The notes beneath the pieces are model-generated. The model was not told where the DNA came from, did not search any database, and was given only the letters and a program-made list of their open reading frames with translations. From positions 1 through 53,458 of the forward strand of contig NZ_JADPUN010000256.1 of the NCBI RefSeq assembly GCF_015690345.1: DNA of 53,458 nucleotides, in the 5' to 3' direction. Position numbers and translations under genes: made by a program. The DNA comes from Plantactinospora alkalitolerans. Its GTDB lineage: Bacteria; Actinomycetota; Actinomycetes; Mycobacteriales; Micromonosporaceae. This document shows, piece by piece, positions 31,524-39,613 of this stretch. Numbering within the stretch: the first letter of the stretch is position 1; each line of letters starts with the position of its first letter.

Positions 31524-32729
31524 TCAGCGGACCGACCGGAAGCCGGCGCGAAGGTCTTCCGAGAGGAACTGCGGCTGTTCCCAGGCCGCGAAGTGCCCGC
31601 CCTTGTCGTGCTTGTTGTAGTACATGAGGTTGGGATACGACTGCTCCGCCCAACTGCGCGGGCACTGGTACAGCTCGTCGGGAAAGGCGCTGACGGCAAC
31701 CGGGACGGAGACACCCTTGGCGGAGAGAAACGGAAACTTGTTCTCCGCGTAGAGACGGGCCGCCGAGATCGCCGTGTTCGTCAGCCAGAAGAGCGTGATG
31801 TTGTCCAGCACGTCGTCCCGACTCAGGCCTCTGGGCTGTCCGTCGAAGACCTGCGAGATCAGTTCCAGACTTTTCTCGTCGTGGTCGATCATGAAAGCGG
31901 CCAGTCCGACGGGCGAATCCGCCAGTCCGGTCAACGTCTGCGGGCGCGTTCCCATCTCGAGGGCGTAGGCGAGATGCAACTGGTAGAAGGACGACAGCTG
32001 ATCACACGCGTGCTGCTCCTCGGCCGAAAGGCCGGACGGCGGCGGACTGCCGGACAGGAGCACCTTGTCGAGGTCGGGCGGCACGGCGCCGGGCATGTTG
32101 GAGTGGATGCCGAGCAGCTCCGGTGGTGCCTCCAGACCGATGAGATCCGTTACGAGCGCACCCCAGTCGCCGCCCTGCGCGACGAACCGCTGGTAGCCGA
32201 GACGCCGCATCAGCTCTATCCAGGCGCGGGCGATGTGGGTCGGATCCCAGCCGGTGGTGGTCGGTTTGCCGGAGAATCCGTAGCCCGGCATCGACGGGAT
32301 CACCAGATGGAAGGCGTCGGATGCGCTGCCACCGTGCGCCGTGGGGTTGGTCAGCGGCTCGATGATCTTCAGTTGCTCGATGATCGAACCGGGCCATCCG
32401 TGCGTGACGATGAGCGGCAACGCGTCCTCGTGCTTCGAACGGACGTGGATGAAGTGGATGTCCAGTCCGTCGATCTCGGTGATGAACTGCGGCAGCGCGT
32501 TCAGCCGTGCCTCGACGCCGCGCCAGTCGTACTCCTTCTGCCAGTAGCGGGCGAGTGCCTGGATCGTCGCCAACCGCACGCCCTGCGACTGATCGCCGAC
32601 CGTTTCCCTTTCGGGCCAGCGGGTCGCCCCGATGCGCGCACGCAACGCCTCGAGTTCCGCCTCCGGGACCTCCACCGTGAACGGCCGGATCTCCGCAACA
32701 CTCGGTCGCGCCTCGGTCCTGACAGCCAC
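31524..32729 (-). CDS. Epoxide hydrolase (alpha/beta hydrolase with EHN domain)
   Basis: A 401-residue protein that would open epoxides to diols. I start at the GTG at 32729 with GGAGG 6-7 nt upstream; the frame continues further upstream without family resemblance. The N-terminal epoxide hydrolase domain (IRPFTVEVPEAELEALRARIGATRWPE, DWRGVEARLNALPQF) precedes an alpha/beta hydrolase core with HGWPGSIIE (oxyanion region), GGDWGALV carrying nucleophile Asp188, and KGGHFAAWEQP carrying His379. Length and order match microsomal-type bacterial EHs. The gene is convergent with purF and divergent from the PPOX gene. Natural substrate unknown. Confidence 0.92.
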   Translation of the reverse strand: MAVRTEARPSVAEIRPFTVEVPEAELEALRARIGATRWPERETVGDQSQGVRLATIQALARYWQKEYDWRGVEARLNALPQFITEIDGLDIHFIHVRSKHEDALPLIVTHGWPGSIIEQLKIIEPLTNPTAHGGSASDAFHLVIPSMPGYGFSGKPTTTGWDPTHIARAWIELMRRLGYQRFVAQGGDWGALVTDLIGLEAPPELLGIHSNMPGAVPPDLDKVLLSGSPPPSGLSAEEQHACDQLSSFYQLHLAYALEMGTRPQTLTGLADSPVGLAAFMIDHDEKSLELISQVFDGQPRGLSRDDVLDNITLFWLTNTAISAARLYAENKFPFLSAKGVSVPVAVSAFPDELYQCPRSWAEQSYPNLMYYNKHDKGGHFAAWEQPQFLSEDLRAGFRSVR

Positions 32730-32829
32730 CTGGGGCCTCCAATCGGTAACAGGGCTCTGCCCGGACTTCCCCGGATCGACGCGGGCATGCCGTCCCCCGA
32801 GCGCGGAACTCCGGCGCACGCCGGCCGGC

Positions 32830-32873
32830 CGGTCCGGTGGTACCTGGTAGACGGTCCGGTGGTACCTGGTAGA
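32830..32873. repeat. Two tandem 22-bp repeats upstream of the PPOX gene
   Basis: The unit, positions 32830-32851, is repeated exactly at 32852-32873. Each contains GGTACC. The 22-bp period is two helical turns, and the second copy ends 8 nt before the PPOX ATG at 32882, so the pair may be an operator or an activator site. Confidence 0.85.
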
Positions 32874-32881
32874 AACGACGG

Positions 32882-33346
32882 ATGCCCCGCAGCATCGCGA
32901 CGAACACCAGGGTGGAACGGCCGGAACTGGTCGAGTTCCTCCGTCCACGGCACCGCGCCATCCTGATCACCACCCGGCCCGACGGCCGGCCCCAGTCCTC
33001 GCCGGTTGCCTGCGGCGTCGACACCGCAGGTCGGATCGTCGTCTCGACCTATCCGGAGCGGGCGAAGGCGGTCAACGTCCGCCGCGATCCCCGGGTCTCG
33101 GTCTGTGTCCTCTCCGACGACTGGAACGGCCCGTGGGTGCAGGTCGACGGCACCGCCGAGGTACTGGACCTGCCGGAGGCGCTGGACCCGCTGGTGGAGT
33201 ACTTCCGCTGCATCTCCGGCGAGCACCCGGACTGGGACGAGTACCGCGAGGCCATGCGTCGGCAGGGTAAGTCGCTGATCCGGGTCACCATCGACAGTTG
33301 GGGCCCGCTCGCCACCGGCGGCTTTCCGGCCCGGCTCGCGGACTGA
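32882..33346 (+). CDS. PPOX-class (F420/FMN) pyridoxamine 5'-phosphate oxidase-like protein
   Basis: A 154-residue split-barrel flavin/deazaflavin-binding protein: LRPRHRAILITTRPDGRPQSSPVACGVDTAGRIVVST, RAKAVNVRRDPRVSVCVLSDDW and VQVDGTAEVLDLPEALD follow the PPOX-class F420-dependent family order. These are oxidoreductases or cofactor carriers with diverse small-molecule substrates. The ATG at 32882 has no clear ribosome-binding site; two 22-bp repeats precede it. It is divergent from the epoxide hydrolase. Substrate unknown. Confidence 0.85.
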   Translation: MPRSIATNTRVERPELVEFLRPRHRAILITTRPDGRPQSSPVACGVDTAGRIVVSTYPERAKAVNVRRDPRVSVCVLSDDWNGPWVQVDGTAEVLDLPEALDPLVEYFRCISGEHPDWDEYREAMRRQGKSLIRVTIDSWGPLATGGFPARLAD

Positions 33347-33374
33347 TCAGACAGCGGTGCCGGCGGGTGGTGTC

Positions 33375-34343
33375 TCACATCGTGACGACCAACTTGCCGG
33401 TGGTGTGCCGGCGGACGAAGTCGACGCAGGCCTGCACGCCGTCGTCGAGGCGGTAGCGGCGACCGACCGTCGCCGGCAGTCCACCGGCGACCGCCAGTTC
33501 CCCGACCTCGCGCATCCCGCCGAGGGTGCCCTCCATGTCCAGGACGAAGTGCAGCCGTACGTCGTTCCGGCCGATCCACTCCTGCTGCGGCACGGGGTAG
33601 GTGATCGTGAGGAGGCGTCCGCCCGGACGGATCGCGCCGGCGACCGCGCCGAGTTGGTCGCTCGGCAGGGTCAGGTTCAGCGCGACGTCTACTTCGGAGG
33701 GATAGCCGGCGGCGGCGTACCCGATGATCTCGTCGGCGCCGAGCGCCCGTAACACGTCGGCGTCGGCGTCGGTCGCGGTGGCGATCACCCGGGCCTTCGC
33801 GGCGGCGAGCAGTGGAAGCACGGCGGTACCGACACCGCCGGTCGCGCCGACGACCAGGACGGTCTCCCCGGGCCGCACCTCGGCGGTGGCCATCAGGGCC
33901 CGCGCGGTGAGGCCGACGGTGGGCAGGGCCGCCGCCTGTTCGATGTCGAGGGCGGCGGGCCGGTGCGCCAGGAACGGGGTGTCGGCCTCGAAGACCGCGT
34001 ACTCGGCCAGCGAGCCGGTGCTCAGCGACGGCCGGGCCCCGCCGGCCATCGCCCGTAGCGCCCGGGGCACGGCCTGCCCGAAGATCTCGTCGCCCACCTG
34101 GTAGCCCGTTGCGCCGGCACCGACCTCGCTGACCGTGCCGGCGAAATCGTTCCCGGGTACGTGTGGGAACGGCAGCGGCACGACGTCGCGGAAATCGCCG
34201 CTGGGCAGCCGTACGTCGGCCGGGTTGATGGACGCGGCGGCGATCCGGACCTGGATCTGTCCCGGGCCGGGCCGGGGCGCCGGCAGCTCGGCCACCGTGT
34301 ACTCCTCGGGTGGCCCGTAGTGGGTCACGACAACTGCCCTCAT
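33375..34343 (-). CDS. NADPH:quinone oxidoreductase-like MDR protein
   Basis: A 322-residue zinc-independent medium-chain reductase. The GroES-like half (MRAVVVTHYGPPEEYTVAELPAPRPGPGQIQVRIAAASINPADVRLP) and the Rossmann half with VLVVGATGGVGTAVLPLLAAAKARVIATA and the LGADEIIGY segment are standard for QOR/zeta-crystallin-type enzymes. GGAGG lies upstream of the ATG. It is divergent from a TetR gene and two perfect operator copies lie in the 91-nt gap, so it is almost certainly repressed by that TetR. Likely role is detoxification of an electrophile or quinone (inference). Confidence 0.92.
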   Translation of the reverse strand: MRAVVVTHYGPPEEYTVAELPAPRPGPGQIQVRIAAASINPADVRLPSGDFRDVVPLPFPHVPGNDFAGTVSEVGAGATGYQVGDEIFGQAVPRALRAMAGGARPSLSTGSLAEYAVFEADTPFLAHRPAALDIEQAAALPTVGLTARALMATAEVRPGETVLVVGATGGVGTAVLPLLAAAKARVIATATDADADVLRALGADEIIGYAAAGYPSEVDVALNLTLPSDQLGAVAGAIRPGGRLLTITYPVPQQEWIGRNDVRLHFVLDMEGTLGGMREVGELAVAGGLPATVGRRYRLDDGVQACVDFVRRHTTGKLVVTM

Positions 34344-34354
34344 GTCATTCCTCC

Positions 34355-34374
34355 ATAAACGGACCGGGCGGTCA
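34355..34374. promoter_or_regulatory. TetR operator copy 1
   Basis: First of two identical 20-bp sequences (also at 34397-34416). Each contains the palindrome GACCG-N2-CGGTC. This copy lies in the leader of the oxidoreductase gene, 12 nt before its start. Confidence 0.7.
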
Positions 34375-34396
34375 TGTTACTGGCGCCACGCTAGCA

Positions 34397-34416
34397 ATAA
34401 ACGGACCGGGCGGTCA
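34397..34416. promoter_or_regulatory. TetR operator copy 2
   Basis: Second perfect copy, 42 bp (four helical turns) from the first. It overlaps the -35 box TTGACC (34417-34412, minus strand) of the oxidoreductase promoter, whose -10 is TAGCGT (34393-34388) at 18-nt spacing, and covers the -35 zone of the TetR gene. Confidence 0.7.
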
Positions 34417-34434
34417 ACTTGTTAGGATCGCGGC

Positions 34435-35034
34435 GTGACCTCGACCCGTCCCCTCCGCGCCGACGCCGTCCGCAACCGGCAACTGCTGCTGGCCGCCGCC
34501 GCGGACGAGTTCGCGGAGCGGGGACTCGACGCCTCGGTCGCCGACATCGCGCGCCGGGCCGGCGTCGGCAAGGGCACCGTGTTCCGCCATTTCGCCACGA
34601 AGAACGACCTGATCGCCGCGATCGTCCTCGACCGGATCGACGCACTCAACGCGGTCGGCGAAGAACTCCTCGACGCGGCGGACCCCGGTACGGCACTACT
34701 GGAATTCCTCACCGTCGCCGCCCATCAGCGACAGCAACGCGACCTGTCGTTCCTGCACGAGTCCGGCGAGCTGCCCCCGAAGGTCACCAGGGCCCGCGAG
34801 CGGATGTCCGACAACGTGCACCGGCTGGTCGACCGGGCCCGGCGGCACGGCGCCGTACGGGCCGACGTGACCGGCGCGGACATCATCCTGCTGATGTGCG
34901 CCCCGAACTACGTCGCCAGCTACGTACCGGATGCCGCACCCGACCTGTGGCGGCGATACCTCGCCATCATCTTCGACGGCCTACGCCCGGAGGGCGCCCA
35001 TCCACTGCCCCACCCCGCGCCGCCGACTCCCTGA
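34435..35034 (+). CDS. TetR-family regulator (SbtR-like)
   Basis: A 199-residue repressor with the helix-turn-helix AADEFAERGLDASVADIARRAGVGKGTVFRHFATKNDLIAAIV. The C-terminal helical domain with FLTVAAHQRQQRDLSFL and ADIILLMCAPNYVASYV resembles the SbtR-like group. The start is a GTG 6 nt after TAGGAT (34423-34428), i.e. a leaderless transcript. It is divergent from the quinone oxidoreductase and its own promoter lies beside operator copy 2, so autoregulation is expected. Confidence 0.92.
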   Translation: MTSTRPLRADAVRNRQLLLAAAADEFAERGLDASVADIARRAGVGKGTVFRHFATKNDLIAAIVLDRIDALNAVGEELLDAADPGTALLEFLTVAAHQRQQRDLSFLHESGELPPKVTRARERMSDNVHRLVDRARRHGAVRADVTGADIILLMCAPNYVASYVPDAAPDLWRRYLAIIFDGLRPEGAHPLPHPAPPTP

Positions 35035-35062
35035 CGCCGAGCGGGTGGCGGGGCGCCCCCCG

Positions 35063-35440
35063 TCAGCCCAGGTAGAGGCAGAACGGGTGGCCGGCCGGAT
35101 CGAGGTGGACGAGGACGTCCTCCTGCGGTTGGTGGTCGGCCCGGGTCGCGCCGCAGGCCACGGCGTGCGCGGCGGCGCGCTCCAGATCATCGACCTGGAT
35201 CTCCAGATGCGCCATCATCTGCTGGCCACCGGGCCTGGCCGGCCAGGCGGGTCGGGTGTACGTCGGCTCGCTCTGGAAGGCCAGGCCCACGCCTCCGGCG
35301 GGGTTGCGCATCAGCACCCACTCCGGCTCCTCCTCGGTGATCTCCCAGCCCAGGAGTCGCTGGTAGAAGCGGGCGAGCACGACCGGGTCCGGTGCGCTCA
35401 GGTTCACCGTCGTCAGGGTCAGCCCCATGCCGCCAGCCAT
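35063..35440 (-). CDS. VOC-family glyoxalase/bleomycin-resistance-like protein
   Basis: A 125-residue single-domain VOC protein with two beta-alpha-beta-beta-beta units: LTLTTVNLSAPDPVVLARFYQRLLGWEITEEEPEWVLM and MMAHLEIQVDDLERAAAHAVACGATRADHQPQEDVLVHLDPAGHPFCLYL. His and Glu ligand positions are present (AHLEIQV, GHPFCLYL). GGGAGGAATTC precedes the ATG at 35440. It is convergent with the TetR gene. VOC proteins bind small molecules or isomerise thioesters; the role here is unknown. Confidence 0.9.
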   Translation of the reverse strand: MAGGMGLTLTTVNLSAPDPVVLARFYQRLLGWEITEEEPEWVLMRNPAGGVGLAFQSEPTYTRPAWPARPGGQQMMAHLEIQVDDLERAAAHAVACGATRADHQPQEDVLVHLDPAGHPFCLYLG

Positions 35441-35509
35441 GATGCGAATTCCTCCCGTGGTGGGCGAGCCTCAGCTCCGAGCCTCGGTCCCGAGCCCAAA
35501 TCCCGACCC

Positions 35510-36640
35510 TCAGTCCCGGGCGAGCAGATAGGCCCGGTCGGCGTCGATCAGCACGTGGACGTTGGTGCCCTCGTCGAGCGCCTCGCGGGGATCGCGGCCC
35601 GGTTCGGTGACGGTGATCGTACCGCTGGTCGTCTCGACGTCGTAGTCGATGGTCGGCCCGTGGAACGTCGACCGCAGCACCACCCCGATCCCACCGCCCC
35701 CGTCGGTGACCGGAGTCAGTTTCATCGTCTCCGGCCGGGTCATCAGGTACGCGCCGCCGTCCTCGGCCGGCAGCGTCGGATGGGCGGCGATGTCCAGCCG
35801 CTGCCCGAGCGCGTGCACCGTGGCACGTCCGTCGACGACCGCCTCCGGCACCACCTCGATGAAGTTCGCCCGGCCGATGAAGTCCGCGACGAAGACGCTC
35901 GCCGGGCGAAGGTAGATCTCGCCCGGCGCGGCGACCTGCTCGACCCGCCCCCGGTTCATCACCACGATCCGGTCCGACATGCTCATCGCCTCGTCCTGGT
36001 CGTGCGTGACGTAGATGCTGGTGATGCCGAACATCCCTTGGATACGGCGGATCTCGGCGCGCATCGATCCCCGCAGTTTGGCGTCCAGATTGGACAGCGG
36101 CTCGTCGAAGAGCAGCACCTTCGGCTGCACCACGAGGGCCCGGGCGAGGGCGACCCGCTGCTGCTGGCCACCGGAGAGCTCGTGTGGACTCCGGTCCTCC
36201 AGGCCGACGAGGTTCATGCTGGTCAGCGCCATTCTCATGCTGGTGGCGATCTCATCCCGACCCTGTCGTCGCAGCCGGAGGCCGTACGCGATGTTCTCCC
36301 CGACGGTGAGGTGCGGAAAGAGCGCGTAGCTCTGGAACACCATCGCCATCGACCGCCGCTGGGGCGGCACCAGGTCGATGACCTTGCCGTCCAGCCGGAT
36401 GTGCCCGCTGGTGGCGTCCTCGAAGCCGGCGACCATCCGCAGCGTGGTGGTCTTGCCGCAGCCGGACGGTCCCAGCAGGGTGATGAACTCCCCCGGGGCG
36501 ACGTCGAGGCTGACCGAGTCGACCGCCGTCACCGTGCCGGTACGGCTGGCGAAGGTCTTGGTGAGCGCCTCCAGGCGCAGGGTGCCGGCGCCGGCCTCGG
36601 CAGCGGAGGCGACGGCCCGGTCGGGTACGACGGTGGTCAT
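35510..36640 (-). CDS. ABC transporter ATP-binding protein (Fe(III)/polyamine/AEP type)
   Basis: A 376-residue ATPase with GPSGCGKTT (Walker A), VFQSYALFPHLTVGENIAYGL (Q-loop), LSGGQQQRVALARAL (signature), LLFDEPLSNLDAKLR (Walker B/D-loop), YVTHDQDEA (switch His) and a C-terminal TOBE-like domain of about 130 residues. This is the FbpC/PotA class. The ATG at 36640 overlaps the permease stop by 4 nt; the long frame running further upstream is the permease gene in another frame. It is the last gene of the HK-RR-SBP-permease-ATPase unit and powers uptake. Substrate is not determined by this subunit. Confidence 0.93.
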   Translation of the reverse strand: MTTVVPDRAVASAAEAGAGTLRLEALTKTFASRTGTVTAVDSVSLDVAPGEFITLLGPSGCGKTTTLRMVAGFEDATSGHIRLDGKVIDLVPPQRRSMAMVFQSYALFPHLTVGENIAYGLRLRRQGRDEIATSMRMALTSMNLVGLEDRSPHELSGGQQQRVALARALVVQPKVLLFDEPLSNLDAKLRGSMRAEIRRIQGMFGITSIYVTHDQDEAMSMSDRIVVMNRGRVEQVAAPGEIYLRPASVFVADFIGRANFIEVVPEAVVDGRATVHALGQRLDIAAHPTLPAEDGGAYLMTRPETMKLTPVTDGGGGIGVVLRSTFHGPTIDYDVETTSGTITVTEPGRDPREALDEGTNVHVLIDADRAYLLARD

Positions 36641-38415
36641 CGTTTCGGCCTTTCGGTGTCCCGGGATCGCGGGAATTGCGGAACAGGGGAGGCGACGCGG
36701 TGCAGGTTGGCGCCCGCGCCGACGACGAGGCGGAGCAGCGCGAAGCCCGCCAGCACGATCGCGGTGAGCACGGTGCAGTAGGCGAACGCCACCCCGTACC
36801 GGCCGGTGCTGGCGGCGCTGAGCACCTGCGAGGTGATGATCTTCGTTTCCGGCGTGACCAGCAGGACGATTGTCGAGATCGACGTCATGCTCCGGGCGAA
36901 GCTGTAACTCAGTCCGGTCAGGAACGCCGGCCGGATCAGCGGCAGGGTGACCCGGCGGAACGTGTAGAGCGGGCCGGCGCCCAGGTCCGTCGAGGCCTGC
37001 TCGATCTGCGGATGGATCTGGGTCAGCGCCGCGACCGCCGTACGCTGCCCGGCCGGCAGGCTGCGGATGACGTACGCGACGACTATCGCTGCGGCGCCAC
37101 CGGCGATGGCACTGCCGCCGACCAGGCTCGGAAACACCTCGATCGGGCCGAGATAGCGCTCCGGCCGGTACGCCAGGACGAAGCCGATCCCCAGCACCGT
37201 GCCGGGTACGGCCACCCCGAGGGTGCCGGCGAAGTCCAGCAGAGCTGCCGACCGGCGCAGGTGCCGGACCACCAGCCAGGAGATGACCAGACCGAAGATC
37301 GCCGCGATCGGGGTCGCGATGGCCGCGAAGACGACGGTGTCCAGCACCGCCTCCCGGCCGACCCCGGCGAGCACCTCTTCCAGGTAGTCCAGGGTCAGCG
37401 TGTTGTCGACCCCGAAGACCCGGGTCACCGAGCCTGCCAGCACGGTGCCGTAGATGCTGACGATCAGGGCCGCGACCAGCAACGCGAGGCCGTAGATCGG
37501 CCACCGTACCCAGTTGTCGACCAGGTGCACGCTGCCGGACGGCCGCCCCGTGATGGTGGTCCGGACCTTGCGGCCCAGCCAGTAGCGCTGGCCGAAGTAG
37601 AGCAGCAGGGACGGGACGAGCAGGATCACGCAGTAGACGGCGGCGCTGGGCACGTCGTACTCGCCGGTGACCGCGAGATAGGCGCGACTGGCCAGCACCG
37701 TGTGGTCCCCGCCCACCACCAGCGGGTTGGCCAGGTCGGCGATCGCCTCCACGAACAGCAGCAGGAACGGGCCGACCAGTCCGGGGGCCAGGAGCGGCAG
37801 GATGACGGTGCGCAGCGTCCGCCAGCGGCTGGCCCCCAGGTTCGTCGCCGCCTCCTCCAGCGCCGGATCCAGCCCGCGCAGCATGCCGAGCAGCCCCAGA
37901 TAGGCCACCGGGAACAGGGACAGCGACAGGACGAACACCAGGCCGTCGAGGCCGTAGATGTCGTACTCCAGGCCGAACAGCCCGTTGCTGATCACGCCGC
38001 GCCGGCCGTAGAGCACGACGGTCGCGGTGGCCACCGCGAAGGGTGGGCTGACGATCGGTACGAGTGCGATCACGTGCAGGACCCGCTTGCCCGGTACGGC
38101 GAGCCGGGTCTGCACGAAGGCGAACAGGAAGCCCAGCGCGGTGCCGACCAGGCCGACCAGGACGCCCAGGACCAGTGTGTTGCGCAGGATCCCCAGGTCG
38201 ACCGGGGAGGTGATGAACTCCGCGTAGCGCGGCAGCGCGTCCGGGGCGAAGGCCGCGGTGAGGACCGCGACGAGCGGAATCACGCTGCCGACGACCACCA
38301 GCAGTACGCAGGCGACGAGCAGCAGTCGGACGCCGAGGTCGAGCCGACGCCGACGGGGCGGCCCCGGCACCGCTGGATCCGGCGTCCGACCACGGCTCGG
38401 GAGAAGGAGGGTCAT
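36637..38415 (-). CDS. ABC transporter permease, double-length (FbpB/ThiP type)
   Basis: A 592-residue membrane protein with about 12 segments arranged as two homologous permease halves, each carrying an EAA loop: ALEEAATNLGASRWRTLRTVILPLLAPG in the first and QIEQASTDLGAGPLYTFRRVTLPLIRPA in the second. This fused layout is that of FbpB/AfuB iron(III) permeases and relatives for thiamine and 2-aminoethylphosphonate. The ATG at 38415 overlaps the stop of the binding-protein gene by 4 nt and the 3' end overlaps the ATPase start by 4 nt. It forms the whole transmembrane pore by itself. Confidence 0.93.
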   Translation of the reverse strand: MTLLLPSRGRTPDPAVPGPPRRRRLDLGVRLLLVACVLLVVVGSVIPLVAVLTAAFAPDALPRYAEFITSPVDLGILRNTLVLGVLVGLVGTALGFLFAFVQTRLAVPGKRVLHVIALVPIVSPPFAVATATVVLYGRRGVISNGLFGLEYDIYGLDGLVFVLSLSLFPVAYLGLLGMLRGLDPALEEAATNLGASRWRTLRTVILPLLAPGLVGPFLLLFVEAIADLANPLVVGGDHTVLASRAYLAVTGEYDVPSAAVYCVILLVPSLLLYFGQRYWLGRKVRTTITGRPSGSVHLVDNWVRWPIYGLALLVAALIVSIYGTVLAGSVTRVFGVDNTLTLDYLEEVLAGVGREAVLDTVVFAAIATPIAAIFGLVISWLVVRHLRRSAALLDFAGTLGVAVPGTVLGIGFVLAYRPERYLGPIEVFPSLVGGSAIAGGAAAIVVAYVIRSLPAGQRTAVAALTQIHPQIEQASTDLGAGPLYTFRRVTLPLIRPAFLTGLSYSFARSMTSISTIVLLVTPETKIITSQVLSAASTGRYGVAFAYCTVLTAIVLAGFALLRLVVGAGANLHRVASPVPQFPRSRDTERPKR

Positions 38416-39488
38416 GACTTCGGCGCCTGGGCCACTTCGCCGTCGAACCGCCGGTTCAGGGCGGTCTTCGCCGCGCCGGCCTCGACCGCGTCGTACTCGA
38501 CGAGCGGGATGGCGTGCAGGTCCACGACCTTGTCCGAGACCTTCGCACCGGGATTGGTCGGAAACTGGTACGACTTCACGGTCGGCCCGATCTCCTGCGC
38601 CTCGACGGTCAGTGCCCAGTCGACGAACTTCCGGGCGCTCACCGGGTTCTTCGTCCCGTTCACCAGGGCGACGCCACCGGTCTCGTAGCCGGTGCCCTCG
38701 GCGGGGAACGAGACGGTCAGGTCGGGGAAGCCGGCCTCCTTCGCCGCGACACAGTCGTGCGAGAAGATGACCCCGACCGCCACCTCGCCCCGGGCGGTCA
38801 TCTGGGCCGGCGCGGCACCGGACTTGGTGTACTGCAGGACGTTCGGATGCAGCCTGCGCATGTACCCGAGCGCCTTGTCGGTGTCGCCGCCGGCCAGCAC
38901 GACCTGGGTCCACAGTGCCGTGTACGCGGTGCCGGAGGTGGACGGGTGGGCGATGCCGATGTCCTTGGCGAGCTTCGGGTCGAGCAGATCCGCCCACGAG
39001 TCCGGGACCGCGAGGCCGCGCTCGGAGAGGAGTTTCGGGTTGCTACAGAACCCGAGAGCTCCGACGTAGACCCCGGTCCAGATCCCGCCCGCGTCCTTGT
39101 ACCGGGCCGGGATGACCTCCGCGTTCGGCGAGACGTACGCCGTCAGCAGGCCCTCGGCGCCACCGGCGGCGAAGCCGTCGGCCGGGCCGCCGTACCAGAC
39201 GTCGAACTCGACACTGCCCCTGCCGGCCTTGAGCCGGGCCAGCGCCTCTCCGCTGGAGAGCCGGACGAAGTCCGCCCTGACCCCGGTCGTGCTGCTGAAC
39301 CGCGCGGTGGTCGCCGCGCACCATTCCTCGGTCGCGCCACAGACGACGTGGACGATTCCGCCGTCCTCGGCGTCCGGCGTGCTGCCGCTGGTGTCCCGGG
39401 CGCAGCCCGCACCGGCCAGTACGACCGCCACCGCCACCGCCGTCAACGCCGCTGTCCGTTCCGCGCCTCGTCGCAACTGACCCGTCAT
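38412..39488 (-). CDS. ABC transporter substrate-binding lipoprotein (Fe(III)/AEP-like)
   Basis: A 358-residue extracellular lipoprotein: signal sequence AALTAVAVAVVLAGAGC with lipobox LAGAGC, then a periplasmic-binding fold. FDVWYGGPADGFAAGGAEGLL, GIWTGVYVGALGFCSNPKLL, SWADLLDPKLAKDIGIAHPSTSGTAYTALW and EVAVGVIFSHDC are motifs of the FbpA/AfuA/2-aminoethylphosphonate-binding cluster. GGAGG is about 10 nt before the ATG. It heads the three ABC genes and follows the two-component genes on the same strand (126 nt after the regulator stop). The ligand could be ferric iron, a phosphonate or a phosphosugar; tyrosine ligands typical of FbpA cannot be assigned by eye. Confidence 0.92.
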   Translation of the reverse strand: MTGQLRRGAERTAALTAVAVAVVLAGAGCARDTSGSTPDAEDGGIVHVVCGATEEWCAATTARFSSTTGVRADFVRLSSGEALARLKAGRGSVEFDVWYGGPADGFAAGGAEGLLTAYVSPNAEVIPARYKDAGGIWTGVYVGALGFCSNPKLLSERGLAVPDSWADLLDPKLAKDIGIAHPSTSGTAYTALWTQVVLAGGDTDKALGYMRRLHPNVLQYTKSGAAPAQMTARGEVAVGVIFSHDCVAAKEAGFPDLTVSFPAEGTGYETGGVALVNGTKNPVSARKFVDWALTVEAQEIGPTVKSYQFPTNPGAKVSDKVVDLHAIPLVEYDAVEAGAAKTALNRRFDGEVAQAPKS

Positions 39489-39613
39489 GAGGTCTCGACC
39501 TCCAAGGTTGGCCTTCGGTTGCGGTCAGGTTATGGGCGGGGAACCCCGACGGCGGTAACACCGGCGTGAGCCCTGGTGACACCGCCGTTACCTGGCCGGC
39601 CGGCGCCGGTCCG

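Noticed and set aside
36676-38688. A 670-codon plus-strand frame across the permease gene
   Set aside because: Shadow frame; the minus strand has clear permease EAA loops and membrane segments, the plus translation is hydrophilic noise.
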